Below are positions 1-8,760 of a DNA stretch of 64,000 bases, piece after piece. Source of the DNA: Betaproteobacteria bacterium HGW-Betaproteobacteria-9 (GTDB taxonomy: Bacteria > Pseudomonadota > Gammaproteobacteria > Burkholderiales > Burkholderiaceae_C); NCBI GenBank assembly GCA_002842215.1, contig PHCC01000004.1, positions 112,007 through 176,006 of the forward strand, given 5' to 3'. How positions within the stretch are numbered: the stretch's first letter is position 1; every line of letters begins with the position of its first letter. The notes under the pieces were generated by a model. That model saw nothing but the letters and a program-made list of their open reading frames with translations. It had not been told where the DNA came from and searched no databases. Position numbers and translations under genes: made by a program.

Positions 1-722
1 AGGCGCGAACGCGAGGCATCGATGGCGATGGCATGCCGGCTCTGCGACGACAGGGCGAGGAACTGGGCAGGGATGCTCCCGGCGGGTGGGCGCTCCATCA
101 GGGCGCGCAGCCGGCGGTGCGACTCTTCTCGCAGCGTCTTGAGTTGCTCAGAGGCGGCCAGCGCCTTCGTGTCGGGCACATCACCGAGCTTGTGCACCGG
201 GCGCGTTTGCAGGCTCAGCAAGTCGCCATGCACCAGGTGTGCGAGATGAAAGTTCGGATGGTCACGCACCAGTGTGTCGGCCTTGCTCAGTGCTTCGCGC
301 GCCAGTCCTTGGCTGATCAACTGGTAGATCTCAATGAGGCGGGCCTCGGCCTGGCCCATCAGCGGCATCACCTGTTGCAGGGCTTCGCCGGAGAGCGGGC
401 TGGACTGCAGGCCGGACGCTGTTTTTGGCGTTCCAAGCAACTGGGCTGCGTCCTGAACCTTGCTCAGCGCGTTGTCGAGCATGGACGGAGCGGATGATGC
501 ATTGGCTGGATCGGCGGTGGTGACCACGGCGGTCATCCGGTCCAACAGACCGCCAGACAAGCCCACCGGACCCACGCAGGAACTGATCAAACCGATGGCC
601 AGCGCCAACGCAGCCAGAACGGCCAGTCCAGTGGTCGGGCGCAGCAGGCCGCCAATGCCAGAACTCAGGTTGGCGGTGGGAATGCTGGCGTGGCCGTGCT
701 GGAAGTACCGCCGACCGGCCAT
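1..722 (-). CDS. L,D-transpeptidase (YkuD/ErfK family) precursor, 3' part cut by window edge
   Basis: The reading frame runs off the left end, so only about 240 N-terminal residues are visible. They start MAGRRYFQHG, contain one hydrophobic stretch near residues 25-45 that ends in a Cys (signal anchor or lipoprotein-like), then a helical stretch with a single TPR-like segment (GLAREALSKADTLVRDHPNF) and end in HAIAIDASRSRL. From memory that last motif is the entry into the YkuD catalytic domain of Comamonadaceae L,D-transpeptidases, which crosslink peptidoglycan in the periplasm; the catalytic HXX14-17-S/T-H-G-C motif lies outside the window. The ATG at 722-720 overlaps the stop of the upstream TPR gene by one base (TGATG), so the two are translationally coupled. 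The family call is inference because the catalytic domain is not in view. Confidence 0.6.
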   Translation of the reverse strand, partial: MAGRRYFQHGHASIPTANLSSGIGGLLRPTTGLAVLAALALAIGLISSCVGPVGLSGGLLDRMTAVVTTADPANASSAPSMLDNALSKVQDAAQLLGTPKTASGLQSSPLSGEALQQVMPLMGQAEARLIEIYQLISQGLAREALSKADTLVRDHPNFHLAHLVHGDLLSLQTRPVHKLGDVPDTKALAASEQLKTLREESHRRLRALMERPPAGSIPAQFLALSSQSRHAIAIDASRSR

Positions 723-1774
723 CAGGAACCCGTGGATTCGCGCACGATCAACCAACGGCTACCGCTCTTGACGAAATCAAGTTTTTTGCGGCTGGTGACA
801 TTGAGCGTGTCGGAGCTGTAGTCCTGCTTGAAGCTGGCCGATGCGCGATCACCATCAACCGATACCGACAGGTCGCTGATTTCAACGCCAATGCGCGAGC
901 GAGGCACGATGCGGGCCTTGCGGTCTGCTTCCCACGCACCACGAGCCTGGCCACCGGGGGGCGTGAAGTTGCCGGCGTAGGCACCCAGGTAGCCTTGCAT
1001 GTTCTTGCTGGACCAGGCCTTGGCCCAGGAGGACACGGCGGCTTCCACCGCGGCTTCGGCGTTGCCTGAAGCAGCAGGAGCTGGCGTTGGTGCCGGGACT
1101 GCGGGCTTGGTCACCGCCAGGGGTGCGGTGACAACGGGCGCTGCCGCCGTCGGAGCCGGCGCCGCGCCTGGGCGGGCACCTCCCTTGGCGTCGGCGCTGA
1201 ACAGGGTGCGGATCAGGCTGAGCTTGGGGGCTACGGCGGTGTTGCCGGAATCCAGTTGCAGTGCCTTGCTGTACGACTGGCTGGCCAGCTTGGCGTACAC
1301 GTCACCCAGATTTTCATGGGCTGTGGCGTAGCTGGGGTTGGTGCGGATGGCCATTTCGAGGGCTGCGCGTGCTTTGTCGAACTGGCTTTGTCCGGCGTAA
1401 AGAACAGCCAGGTTGTTGTAGGGCTCGGGCAACTCGGGGAATTCTTCGGTCAGCTTGGAAAAAGTGGCAATGGCATCGCTGTGTTTGCCGCCTTCGGTCT
1501 GGATCACGCCTTTGAGAAAGCGCATCTGGGGATCGCGGGGCTTGCTGGTGAGGTATTGATCCACCTTGCTCAAAGCCTCGCTGAGTTGCCCGGCCCGCAT
1601 GAGGCGGTTCACCTCGGCGTAATCGTCGGTCTGGGCCATGACCACGGTAGCCCCCAGTGCGGCCGAAACCGCCACCGATAGTGCCAGCAGGCGCAGCCGG
1701 GAGGTGACCAGGGTGGAGGTGCCGCCGCGACTTGACGTGGACAGCATGGACGAAGTTTTGACGGGGTGATGCAT
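722..1774 (-). CDS. Exported TPR protein with C-terminal SnoaL-like/Cds6-type domain
   Basis: 350 residues. A long N-terminal extension leads to a hydrophobic segment (about residues 25-47) ending ATVVMAQ, a plausible signal peptide cleaved at AQ. Residues about 50-190 form at least three tetratricopeptide repeats (for example AEVNRLMRAGQLSEALSKVD and EPYNNLAVLYAGQSQFDKAR). An Ala/Pro-rich linker (about 197-235) follows, then a roughly 110-residue C-terminal domain beginning AVEAAVSSWAKAWSSKN, which resembles the NTF2/SnoaL-like domain found at the ends of cell-wall L,D-transpeptidases. The start has TGAGG five bases upstream. Its stop overlaps the start of the downstream L,D-transpeptidase, so the pair probably works together in cell-envelope assembly. 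No enzymatic activity is implied by the repeats; it may be a scaffold. Confidence 0.75.
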   Translation of the reverse strand: MHHPVKTSSMLSTSSRGGTSTLVTSRLRLLALSVAVSAALGATVVMAQTDDYAEVNRLMRAGQLSEALSKVDQYLTSKPRDPQMRFLKGVIQTEGGKHSDAIATFSKLTEEFPELPEPYNNLAVLYAGQSQFDKARAALEMAIRTNPSYATAHENLGDVYAKLASQSYSKALQLDSGNTAVAPKLSLIRTLFSADAKGGARPGAAPAPTAAAPVVTAPLAVTKPAVPAPTPAPAASGNAEAAVEAAVSSWAKAWSSKNMQGYLGAYAGNFTPPGGQARGAWEADRKARIVPRSRIGVEISDLSVSVDGDRASASFKQDYSSDTLNVTSRKKLDFVKSGSRWLIVRESTGS

Positions 1775-2072
1775 GGGACCTCAGAAGAGCGAATGCGGGC
1801 AAATCGAAGACCGCGAGCGGGCCTGAAAACATGAATATAGCGCCTGTCTGTGTGTGCTCGCTCAAGACCAAGCTGGCTATACTGACAGATTGTATCTGAG
1901 GGTGTAAGTCCAATGGCTTCCTGACGCCGGTCGGGTGTGACGTTCGGCCCGCTCGCACCCACTGCTCCCGATCTTTTGTGCCACTCCGCGCCTGCTGGCA
2001 GGTGCAGACGGAAGGCGCTGTGTTCGGCCCTTGCTCCCCTTTGCTTGCGCACGCTGCCTGATTTTTGTTTCC
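1775..2072. other. 298-bp divergent intergenic region between the TPR gene and cysS
   Basis: No credible gene is seen. On the minus strand a weak promoter for the TPR gene can be drawn: TTGAGC (1865-1860) and GCTATA/TATATT near 1841-1834, about 60 bases before its start. On the plus strand TATACT at 1878-1883 could be a -10 element for cysS, but no matching -35 is visible. The cysS start has no clear Shine-Dalgarno sequence. Confidence 0.35.
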
Positions 2073-3461
2073 ATGACCCTGAGCATTTTCAATACCCTGT
2101 CCCGTCGTCCGGAGCCGTTCGAGCCATTGGAACCCGGTCATGTGCGCATGTATGTCTGCGGCATGACCATCTACGACCTGTGCCACATCGGGCACGCCCG
2201 GATGATGATGGCCTTTGATGTGGTGCAGCGCTGGCTCAAGGTCAGTGGCTACCGGGTGACCTATGTCCGCAACATCACGGACATCGACGACAAGATCATC
2301 CAGCGTGCGCTCGCCAGAGGCATCACGCTTCGAGCACTGACCGATGAGATGACGCTGGCCATGCACAAGGACATCGCTGCGCTGGGCATCGAGGCGCCCA
2401 GTTTCGAACCTCGTGCCACCGCCTACGTGCCCCAGATGCTGTCACTGATCGGCCAGCTCGAGGCGAAAGGCCTGGCCTACCGCGCTCAGGATGGTGACGT
2501 GAACTTCGCGGTGCGCCGGTTTCCGGGGTATGGCAAGTTGTCGGGCAAGTCGCTCGACGACCTGCGCGCTGGCGAGCGCGTGGCGGTGGCGAGTGATAAA
2601 AACGATCCGCTGGATTTTGTGCTCTGGAAGGCCGCCAAGCCCGATGAACCCTCGGAAGCCCGATGGGAAGGCCCATATGGCCCCGGGCGCCCAGGCTGGC
2701 ACATCGAGTGTTCGGCCATGAGCTGCGCGCTGTTGGGTGAGTCCTTTGACATCCATGGTGGCGGTGCCGACCTGCAGTTTCCGCACCATGAAAACGAAAT
2801 TGCCCAGTCCGAGGGGTCGAGCGGGAAACCGCTGGCGCGCTTCTGGATGCACAACGGTTTTGTCAGGGTCGACAACGAAAAGATGTCCAAGAGCCTGGGC
2901 AACTTTTTCACCATCCGTGAGGTGCTGGCCAAGTACGACGCCGAGACGGTGCGCTTCTTCATCGTTCGCACCCACTACCGCAGTCCGCTCAACTACAGCG
3001 ACGCGCATCTGGACGACGCGCGCGCCGCCCTCAAACGCCTGTACACCGCCCTGTCGCTGGTGTCCGTCGATCCGGTGGACACCATCGATTGGTCGCATCC
3101 GTTTGCCCAGCGCTTCCGCGCCGCGATGGACGAGGACTTTGGCACGCCCGAAGCGGTGGCCGTGCTGTTTGATCTGGCGAGCGAAGTCAACCGCAGCAAG
3201 GACGTTGCCCTGGCCGGGCTGCTGCGCGCCCTGGGTGGCACGCTGGGACTGCTGCAGAGCGATCCGGCGGCTTATTTGCAGGGCGGTGGTGCTGCAGCAG
3301 GTGGGTTGGACGAGGCGACGATCCAGGCGTTGATCGCGGACCGTGCGTCCGCCAAGGCGGCGAAAAACTTCACCGAAGCCGACCGCATACGCCAGGACTT
3401 GCTGGCGCAGGGAGTTGCGCTGAAGGACGGTGCCACGGGCACCACCTGGGAGCGCAGCTGA
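2073..3461 (+). CDS. cysS: Cysteine--tRNA ligase
   Basis: Class Ia aminoacyl-tRNA synthetase that charges tRNA-Cys in the cytoplasm. The 462-residue protein has the usual length. The HIGH motif is at residues 38-41 (LCHIGHAR) just after the zinc-ligand Cys29 (YVCGMTIYD); the second zinc region is at HIECSAMSC and [17 protein letters not shown] appears as [10 protein letters not shown] near residue 270. The C-terminal part contains the DALR-type anticodon-binding helices. I chose ATG 2073 ([14 protein letters not shown]) over an in-frame start at 2031 because family members begin with this sequence. The stop overlaps the next gene's ATG (TGATG), so the DNA glycosylase downstream is translationally coupled. 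Confidence 0.98.
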   Translation: MTLSIFNTLSRRPEPFEPLEPGHVRMYVCGMTIYDLCHIGHARMMMAFDVVQRWLKVSGYRVTYVRNITDIDDKIIQRALARGITLRALTDEMTLAMHKDIAALGIEAPSFEPRATAYVPQMLSLIGQLEAKGLAYRAQDGDVNFAVRRFPGYGKLSGKSLDDLRAGERVAVASDKNDPLDFVLWKAAKPDEPSEARWEGPYGPGRPGWHIECSAMSCALLGESFDIHGGGADLQFPHHENEIAQSEGSSGKPLARFWMHNGFVRVDNEKMSKSLGNFFTIREVLAKYDAETVRFFIVRTHYRSPLNYSDAHLDDARAALKRLYTALSLVSVDPVDTIDWSHPFAQRFRAAMDEDFGTPEAVAVLFDLASEVNRSKDVALAGLLRALGGTLGLLQSDPAAYLQGGGAAAGGLDEATIQALIADRASAKAAKNFTEADRIRQDLLAQGVALKDGATGTTWERS

Positions 3462-4111
3462 TGGCGTCGTCTGTGTTGCCCGATGTGGGACCCGATGCAC
3501 CGTTGTACTGGCAGGAGGCCTGCCGCCACCTCATGAAGCGCGACCGGGTGATGAAAAAACTCATTCCGCAACATGCCGGTGTGAGCCTGCAGTCCAGGGG
3601 GGATGCTTTCGTCACACTGGCGCGCAGCATCGTCGGCCAGCAGATCTCCGTGAAAGCGGCGCAATCGGTCTGGGACCGTTTTGCCGTGTTGCCCAAGAAG
3701 ATGTTGCCCGCCCAGGTGCTCAAGCTCAAGGTGGACGACATGCGAGCGGCAGGCCTGTCGGCCCGCAAGGTCGAGTACCTGGTGGACCTGGCACTGCACT
3801 TTGCCAACGATCAGGTGCATGTGAATGCCTGGGCCGACATGGACGATGAGGCCATCATCGCCGAGCTGGTGGCGATCCGCGGCATCGGCCGCTGGACCGC
3901 CGAGATGTTCCTGATCTTCCACCTGATGCGGCCCAACGTGCTGCCGCTGGACGATGTGGGCCTGCAGAACGGCATCAGCCGCCGCTATTTTTCGGGTGAG
4001 CCGGTGAGTCGCAGCGAGATACGCGAAGTGGCCGCTACCTGGGCGCCGTTCTGCAGTGTGGCGACTTGGTATATTTGGCGCTCGCTGGACCCGGCCCCTG
4101 TGGCCTATTGA
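3461..4111 (+). CDS. DNA-3-methyladenine glycosylase II-like (HhH-GPD family)
   Basis: 216-residue base-excision repair glycosylase that would remove alkylated purines from DNA. It carries the helix-hairpin-helix LVAIRGIGRWTAEM at residues 136-149 and the downstream PLDDVG, with Asp165 in the position of AlkA's catalytic Asp. The segment ARSIVGQQISVKAAQ (54-68) is typical of the short AlkA-like proteins. It lacks the N-terminal Ada-like/AlkA N-domain of E. coli AlkA and lacks an iron-sulfur Cys cluster, so it is neither MutY nor Nth. Its ATG overlaps the cysS stop by one base. The substrate range cannot be read from the sequence. Confidence 0.9.
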   Translation: MASSVLPDVGPDAPLYWQEACRHLMKRDRVMKKLIPQHAGVSLQSRGDAFVTLARSIVGQQISVKAAQSVWDRFAVLPKKMLPAQVLKLKVDDMRAAGLSARKVEYLVDLALHFANDQVHVNAWADMDDEAIIAELVAIRGIGRWTAEMFLIFHLMRPNVLPLDDVGLQNGISRRYFSGEPVSRSEIREVAATWAPFCSVATWYIWRSLDPAPVAY

Positions 4112-4220
4112 TACCAAAAGACGTCGTTGAAACACCGTCCTGATGCTTCAGGACACGGAACCGCGAGCCGCCTGCATGCGGACCGCGGAAGGGTCGCCAC
4201 AAGACCACAGGAGTCACACC

Positions 4221-5210
4221 TTGGCCAAGAAGAACTTTCTCGATTTCGAGCAACCGATTGCTGATCTCGAATCCAAAATCGAAGAACTGCGTTATGTCCA
4301 GTCCGAATCGGCGGTCGACATCTCCGCCGAGATCGAGCAGCTGTCGGGCAAGAGCCTGCAGCTCACCAAAGACATCTACAGCCACCTCACGCCCTGGCAG
4401 ATCACCAAGATCGCGCGGCATCAGGATCGCCCCTACACGCTGGACTACCTGCGGGAAATCTTCACGCACTTCCAGGAGCTGCACGGTGACCGCCATTTCT
4501 CCGACGACCTGAGCATCGTCGGTGGCCTGGCCCGCTTCAATGGTCAGCCCTGCATGGTGCTGGGTCACCAGAAAGGGCGCGACACCAAGGAGCGCGGCCT
4601 GCGCAACTTCGGCATGACCAAGCCCGAGGGCTACCGCAAGGCGCTGCGCCTGATGAAGCTGGCCGAGAAGTTCAAGCTGCCGGTGTTCACCTTCGTGGAC
4701 ACGCCCGGTGCCTACCCCGGCATCGACGCCGAGGAACGTGGCCAGTCCGAAGCGATCGGCCGCAACATCTTCGAGATGGCGCAACTGGAAGTGCCGATCA
4801 TCTCCACCATCATTGGTGAAGGCGGCTCGGGCGGCGCCCTGGCCATCTCGGTGGCCGACCAGGTGCTGATGCTGCAGTACTCGGTGTATTCGGTGATCAG
4901 CCCTGAGGGCTGTGCCTCCATCCTCTGGAAGACCAGCGACCGCGCCAGCGATGCGGCCGATGCACTGGGCATCACCGCACATCGCCTCAAGGCGCTCGGC
5001 CTGGTGGACAAGATCGTCAACGAACCGGTGGGTGGCGCGCACCGCGACCACAAGCAGATGGCGGCTTTCCTCAAACGCGCACTGACCGACGCTTGGCGCC
5101 AGGTGGCCGATCTCAAGGTCAAGGAGCTGGTGGACCGCCGCTACGCGCGCCTCAACAGCTACGGCCGTTACACCGACACCAAGGCCGAGAGCAAGTCGGA
5201 CAAGCGCTGA
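4221..5210 (+). CDS. accA: Acetyl-CoA carboxylase carboxyltransferase, alpha subunit
   Basis: Alpha subunit of the carboxyltransferase that moves the carboxyl group from biotin on AccB to acetyl-CoA, giving malonyl-CoA for fatty-acid synthesis; its partner is AccD (not in this window). 329 residues, near the E. coli length. Recognisable blocks: [18 protein letters not shown] at the N terminus, [35 protein letters not shown] and the oxyanion/CoA region [10 protein letters not shown]. The frame is open further upstream, but homology starts at a TTG codon at 4221 ([12 protein letters not shown]), preceded by CAGGAG eight bases away, so I take TTG as the start. tilS follows after one base. Confidence 0.97.
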   Translation: MAKKNFLDFEQPIADLESKIEELRYVQSESAVDISAEIEQLSGKSLQLTKDIYSHLTPWQITKIARHQDRPYTLDYLREIFTHFQELHGDRHFSDDLSIVGGLARFNGQPCMVLGHQKGRDTKERGLRNFGMTKPEGYRKALRLMKLAEKFKLPVFTFVDTPGAYPGIDAEERGQSEAIGRNIFEMAQLEVPIISTIIGEGGSGGALAISVADQVLMLQYSVYSVISPEGCASILWKTSDRASDAADALGITAHRLKALGLVDKIVNEPVGGAHRDHKQMAAFLKRALTDAWRQVADLKVKELVDRRYARLNSYGRYTDTKAESKSDKR

Positions 5211-5211
5211 G

Positions 5212-6222
5212 GTGAGTGTGCCATCTGCACCCGCCAACCCCTGCGAGCAGGCGTTGGCGGCGTGGTGTGCGCGCTGGTTGCCCGCGTGCGCGGACGCCGG
5301 CGCATCACCAACAACGGTGGCGGTGGCCTACAGCGCTGGTGCCGATTCCACGGCCTTGTTGCTGGCGGCACAGCATCGCTGGCCGGGCAGGGTGCAGGCC
5401 CTGCATGTGCACCACGGGCTGCAGGCGGCGGCCGACGGCTTTGAAGCACTCGCCGTCAGTTTTTGCGAGCTCCATGGCGTCGGGCTGCAGGTGCGCCGGG
5501 TGCATGCGGCCCACGCTCCGGGTCAGAGCCCTGAAGACGCTGCGCGGGACGTGCGTTACACGACGCTTGCCGACATGGCCCTACAGGCGGGCGCATCCGT
5601 GGTGCTGCTCGGGCAGCACGCCGACGACCAGGCCGAGACCCTGCTGCTCGCGCTCAGCCGCGGTGCGGGACTGCCCGGTCTGGCGGCCATGCCGGACCGG
5701 TTTCAGCGGCACGGCGTGGTGTTTGGCCGTCCCTTGCTGGGCTTGCCGTCCCGGGCCGTGCGCGAATGGCTGGAGACGGCAGGGCATGCCTTTGTGGACG
5801 ATCCGACCAACACCGACCTGCGCTACACCCGCAACCGCATCCGTGCGATCCTGATGCCGGCCTGGGAGACCTGTTTCCCCGGCTTTCGCCCCCTGCTGGC
5901 GCGCAGTGCGGGTCACGCGGCACAGGCGCAGGTGTTGCTCGACGATCTGGCCCGAATCGATCTGGCGCAGACCGGGATGCCACCCGCCATCCAGGGTCTG
6001 CAGTTGCTGAGCCGCGAGCGCCAGGCCAATGCGCTGCGCCACTGGCTGCGCTGCAGTGCAGGCGTGGCCGCCAGCGCCGCCCAGCTGGACGAGCTGCTGG
6101 CCCAGATTGCCGATTGCCGAACACGGGGCCACCGCATCCGCATCAAGGTGGCCAGCGGTTTCGTGACGCGCGAAGACGGGCATCTGGCCTTTGCCCGCCT
6201 GGCTGGCACCTCGCCGATATAA
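5212..6222 (+). CDS. tilS: tRNA(Ile)-lysidine synthetase
   Basis: N-type ATP pyrophosphatase that converts C34 of the CAU anticodon of tRNA-Ile to lysidine, an essential modification. 336 residues. The PP-loop is present at residues 41-46 as SAGADS where most members have SGGxDS; the downstream LGQHADDQAETLLLALSRG motif and the RPLLGLPSRAVREWL and DDPTNTDLRYTRNRIR blocks are typical. The protein has a short TilS-substrate-binding C-terminal part (LDELLAQI onward) and appears to lack the full C-terminal barrel of E. coli TilS, as is common in this group. GTG at 5212 is the likely start (a second GTG lies at 5218); it begins one base after the accA stop. Confidence 0.93.
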   Translation: MSVPSAPANPCEQALAAWCARWLPACADAGASPTTVAVAYSAGADSTALLLAAQHRWPGRVQALHVHHGLQAAADGFEALAVSFCELHGVGLQVRRVHAAHAPGQSPEDAARDVRYTTLADMALQAGASVVLLGQHADDQAETLLLALSRGAGLPGLAAMPDRFQRHGVVFGRPLLGLPSRAVREWLETAGHAFVDDPTNTDLRYTRNRIRAILMPAWETCFPGFRPLLARSAGHAAQAQVLLDDLARIDLAQTGMPPAIQGLQLLSRERQANALRHWLRCSAGVAASAAQLDELLAQIADCRTRGHRIRIKVASGFVTREDGHLAFARLAGTSPI

Positions 6223-6223
6223 T
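6218..6223 (+). promoter_or_regulatory. Candidate -10 element of a lysC promoter (TATAAT)
   Basis: A perfect TATAAT overlaps the tilS stop codon, about 100 bases before lysC. The best -35 (TTGCCC, 6191-6196) is 21 bases away, which is too far for a good sigma-70 promoter, so this is only a candidate. The 102-base leader that follows contains a small GCGCG/CGCGC hairpin (about 6240-6252) and no clear Shine-Dalgarno sequence before lysC. Confidence 0.35.
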
Positions 6224-6324
6224 TCCAAGGCTTTGTCAAGCGCGTTTCGCGCCCCGCAGGATCACCGCAACGCCCCGGCGGCGCGGCTCCTGTTTCAACG
6301 ATCTTTCCAACCCAATCCAACCCG

Positions 6325-7605
6325 ATGGCTTTGATTGTTCACAAGTACGGCGGCACCTCCATGGGGTCGACCGAGCGCATCCGCAACGTGGCCAAGCGCG
6401 TGGCCAAGTGGCACAAGGCCGGTCACCAGATGGTGGTGGTGCCCAGCGCCATGAGCGGCGAAACCAACCGCCTGCTGGGCCTGGCCAAAGAGCTGGCCCC
6501 GAGCAAGACCGACAGCGCCTACGGCCGCGAGCTCGACATGCTGGCCGCCACTGGCGAACAGGCTTCCTCGGCTTTGTTGGCGATTGCGCTGCAGGCCGAG
6601 GGCATGGCGTCGGTGAGCTACGCCGGCTGGCAGGTGCCGATCAAGACCAACAGCGCCTACACCAAGGCGCGTATCGAATCGATTGATGACCTGCGCGTGC
6701 GCGCCGATCTGGACGCCGGCAAGGTGGTCATCGTCACCGGCTTCCAGGGCGTGGACCCGGATGGCAACATCACCACGCTCGGCCGTGGCGGCAGCGACAC
6801 CTCGGCCGTGGCCGTGGCCGCTGCGTTGAAGGCGGCCGAATGCCTGATTTACACCGACGTGGACGGTGTCTACACCACCGACCCGCGCGTGGTGCCCGAA
6901 GCGCGCCGCCTGCTGCGCGTGAGCTTTGAAGAGATGCTGGAAATGGCCAGCATGGGCAGCAAGGTGCTGCAGATCCGCTCGGTGGAATTCGCCGGCAAGT
7001 ACAAAGTGCCCCTGCGCGTGCTCTCCAGCTTCACGCCCTGGGACATCGACCTGAATGAAGAAGCCGCCTCCGGCACCCTGATCACTTTTGAGGAAGACGA
7101 ACAAATGGAACAAGCCGTCGTTTCCGGCATTGCCTTCAACCGCGATGAAGCCAAGATCTCCGTGCTCGGCGTGCCCGACAAGCCGGGCATCGCGTACCAG
7201 ATCCTCGGCGCGGTGGCCGAGGCCAACGTCGAAGTCGATGTGATCATCCAGAACCTGAGCAAGGACGGCAAGACCGACTTCAGCTTCACGGTGCACCGCA
7301 ACGATTTCCAGAAGGCCATGGACCTGCTCAAGGGCAAGGTCGTGCCCGAGCTGGGCGCGGCTGACGTGGTGGGCGACGCCCGCATCTGCAAGGTCAGCAT
7401 CGTCGGCATCGGCATGCGCAGCCATGTCGGCGTGGCCAGCCGCATGTTCAAGTGCCTGAGCGACGAAGGCATCAACATCCAGATGATCTCGACCTCGGAA
7501 ATCAAGACCTCGGTCGTGATCGACGAGAAGTACATGGAGCTGGCCGTGCGCGCACTGCACCGCGAGTTCGATCTGGACCGCACCGAAGACAGCATCGCAG
7601 GCTGA
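6325..7605 (+). CDS. lysC: Aspartate kinase (aspartokinase)
   Basis: Phosphorylates aspartate to 4-phosphoaspartate, the first step to lysine, threonine, methionine and diaminopimelate. 426 residues. The N-terminal amino-acid kinase domain begins MALIVHKYGGTSMGS, with further conserved blocks ATGEQASSALLA and GRGGSDTSAVAVAAAL, and ends with DVDGVYTTDPR. Two C-terminal ACT domains follow (IAFNRDEAKISVLGVPDKPG; ARICKVSIVGIGMRSHVGVA), the arrangement of feedback-inhibited monofunctional class aspartokinases. There is no fused homoserine dehydrogenase. It appears to be monocistronic, followed by tRNA-Ser. Confidence 0.97.
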   Translation: MALIVHKYGGTSMGSTERIRNVAKRVAKWHKAGHQMVVVPSAMSGETNRLLGLAKELAPSKTDSAYGRELDMLAATGEQASSALLAIALQAEGMASVSYAGWQVPIKTNSAYTKARIESIDDLRVRADLDAGKVVIVTGFQGVDPDGNITTLGRGGSDTSAVAVAAALKAAECLIYTDVDGVYTTDPRVVPEARRLLRVSFEEMLEMASMGSKVLQIRSVEFAGKYKVPLRVLSSFTPWDIDLNEEAASGTLITFEEDEQMEQAVVSGIAFNRDEAKISVLGVPDKPGIAYQILGAVAEANVEVDVIIQNLSKDGKTDFSFTVHRNDFQKAMDLLKGKVVPELGAADVVGDARICKVSIVGIGMRSHVGVASRMFKCLSDEGINIQMISTSEIKTSVVIDEKYMELAVRALHREFDLDRTEDSIAG

Positions 7606-7670
7606 AGTCGGCAGCCACCGCCCCGGTTCCCTCGGGAGAGGGGGCAACTTGAGGCATAATATGAGGCTCC

Positions 7671-7763
7671 GGAGCGATGACCGAGTGGCCGAAGGTGCTC
7701 CCCTGCTAAGGGAGTATGGGGTGTAGAGCCTCATCGAGGGTTCGAATCCCTCTCGCTCCGCCA
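7671..7763 (+). tRNA. tRNA-Ser (anticodon GCU)
   Basis: Acceptor stem GGAGCGA (7671-7677) pairs with TCGCTCC (7753-7759), followed by discriminator G and an encoded CCA (7761-7763). The anticodon stem-loop CTCCCCTGCTAAGGGAG gives anticodon GCU for AGC/AGU codons. The long variable arm (about 7713-7738) is that of a class II tRNA, and the T loop GGGTTCGAATCCC is canonical. The leader has CATAAT at 7655-7660 as a possible -10 element. Confidence 0.98.
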
Positions 7764-7770
7764 ATCAGAG

Positions 7771-7806
7771 AAACCCGTTTCAGCGCAAGCTGGAACGGGT
7801 TTTTTC
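7771..7806 (+). terminator. Rho-independent terminator of tRNA-Ser
   Basis: A stem AACCCGTTTCAGC / GCTGGAACGGGTT with a GCAA tetraloop is followed by a run of Ts, eight bases after the tRNA CCA end. Confidence 0.9.
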
Positions 7807-7836
7807 TTGGGACGCCCGCACAAGGACCTTTTGCGC

Positions 7837-8745
7837 ATGTCTTCCTCTGCACGCCCGGCGCTGTCGCGCGCCGCCTTTGCCACGCTGCTGCTGATCGCCT
7901 TCATGATGGGGGCCAACCACGTGGCGGCACGCATGGCTTTCGACAACGGTGTCGATGTCGCCACCGCGGTGGTCTTCCGCAGCGGGGTCACGGCGCTGGT
8001 GGTTGCATTTCTGCTGCGCTGGTTCCGCGTGCCGGTGCGGCTCGATCAGCGGCACCGCAGGGCGCTGCCCGTGATCGGCCTGCTGGTCGGTGTCCAGAGC
8101 CTGTGTCTGTATTCGTCGGTGGCCCGCCTGCCGGTGGCGCTGGCGCTGCTGGCGTTCAACACCTATCCCCTGTGGACCGCACTCTGGGCACGGGTGGTCT
8201 ACGGCCACCGACCCGAAGCGCGCATGGTGCGCGCGATGCCGGTGATGTTGCTGGGTCTGGCGCTGGCGCTCGATGTGTCCGGCGCTGCTTCGGGCCTGGG
8301 TGCCTCGGGTCACTGGGCGCAGATTGGCGTGGGCGTGGCCTTCGCGCTCACGGCGGCGGCCACCTTCGGACTCGCGCTGGTGCTGACCCAGCACGAGACG
8401 GCCGATCTGGATGGCCGCCTGCGCACCGCGAGCACCATGGGCATCGTGGCGGTGCTGGCCTTGGCGGGGGTGGCGACACAGGGCGGGTTCCATTTTCCCG
8501 TGGCTGTGGCGGGCTGGTTGGGCCTGCTCGGGCTCACGGTCCTGTATGGCACGGCCTTCACCGTCATGTTCACCGTGTTGCCGCGCTTGGGCGTGGTGGG
8601 CAATTCGGCCATCATGAACATCGAACCCATCTTCGCGCTGATGCTGGCTTGGGCGATTCTGGGGCAGAGCATCGCGCCGGTGCAGGTGGCGGGTGGTCTG
8701 CTGGTGGTGGCCACGGTGGTGTGGCTGGGCACTCGAAAAAACTGA
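7837..8745 (+). CDS. EamA/DMT-superfamily permease (10 TM)
   Basis: 302-residue inner-membrane protein with about ten hydrophobic helices in two EamA halves (from FATLLLIAFMMGANHVAARM and from QIGVGVAFALTAAATFGLAL). Each half ends with the conserved pattern seen in drug/metabolite exporters (ARLPVALALLAFNTYPLWTALWARVV; SAIMNIEPIFALMLAWAILGQ). Such proteins usually export amino acids or small metabolites; the substrate cannot be inferred. ATG 7837 has AAGGAC about 10 bases upstream and is preferred over TTG 7807. It converges on the hslR-like gene 15 bases away with no terminator between them. Confidence 0.88.
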   Translation: MSSSARPALSRAAFATLLLIAFMMGANHVAARMAFDNGVDVATAVVFRSGVTALVVAFLLRWFRVPVRLDQRHRRALPVIGLLVGVQSLCLYSSVARLPVALALLAFNTYPLWTALWARVVYGHRPEARMVRAMPVMLLGLALALDVSGAASGLGASGHWAQIGVGVAFALTAAATFGLALVLTQHETADLDGRLRTASTMGIVAVLALAGVATQGGFHFPVAVAGWLGLLGLTVLYGTAFTVMFTVLPRLGVVGNSAIMNIEPIFALMLAWAILGQSIAPVQVAGGLLVVATVVWLGTRKN

Positions 8746-8760
8746 CCGACCGCTCGACGA

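Noticed and set aside
7666..7675. GCTCCGGAGC palindrome at the 5' end of tRNA-Ser
   Set aside because: Arises from the acceptor-stem sequence next to a chance GCTCC; too short to claim a function.
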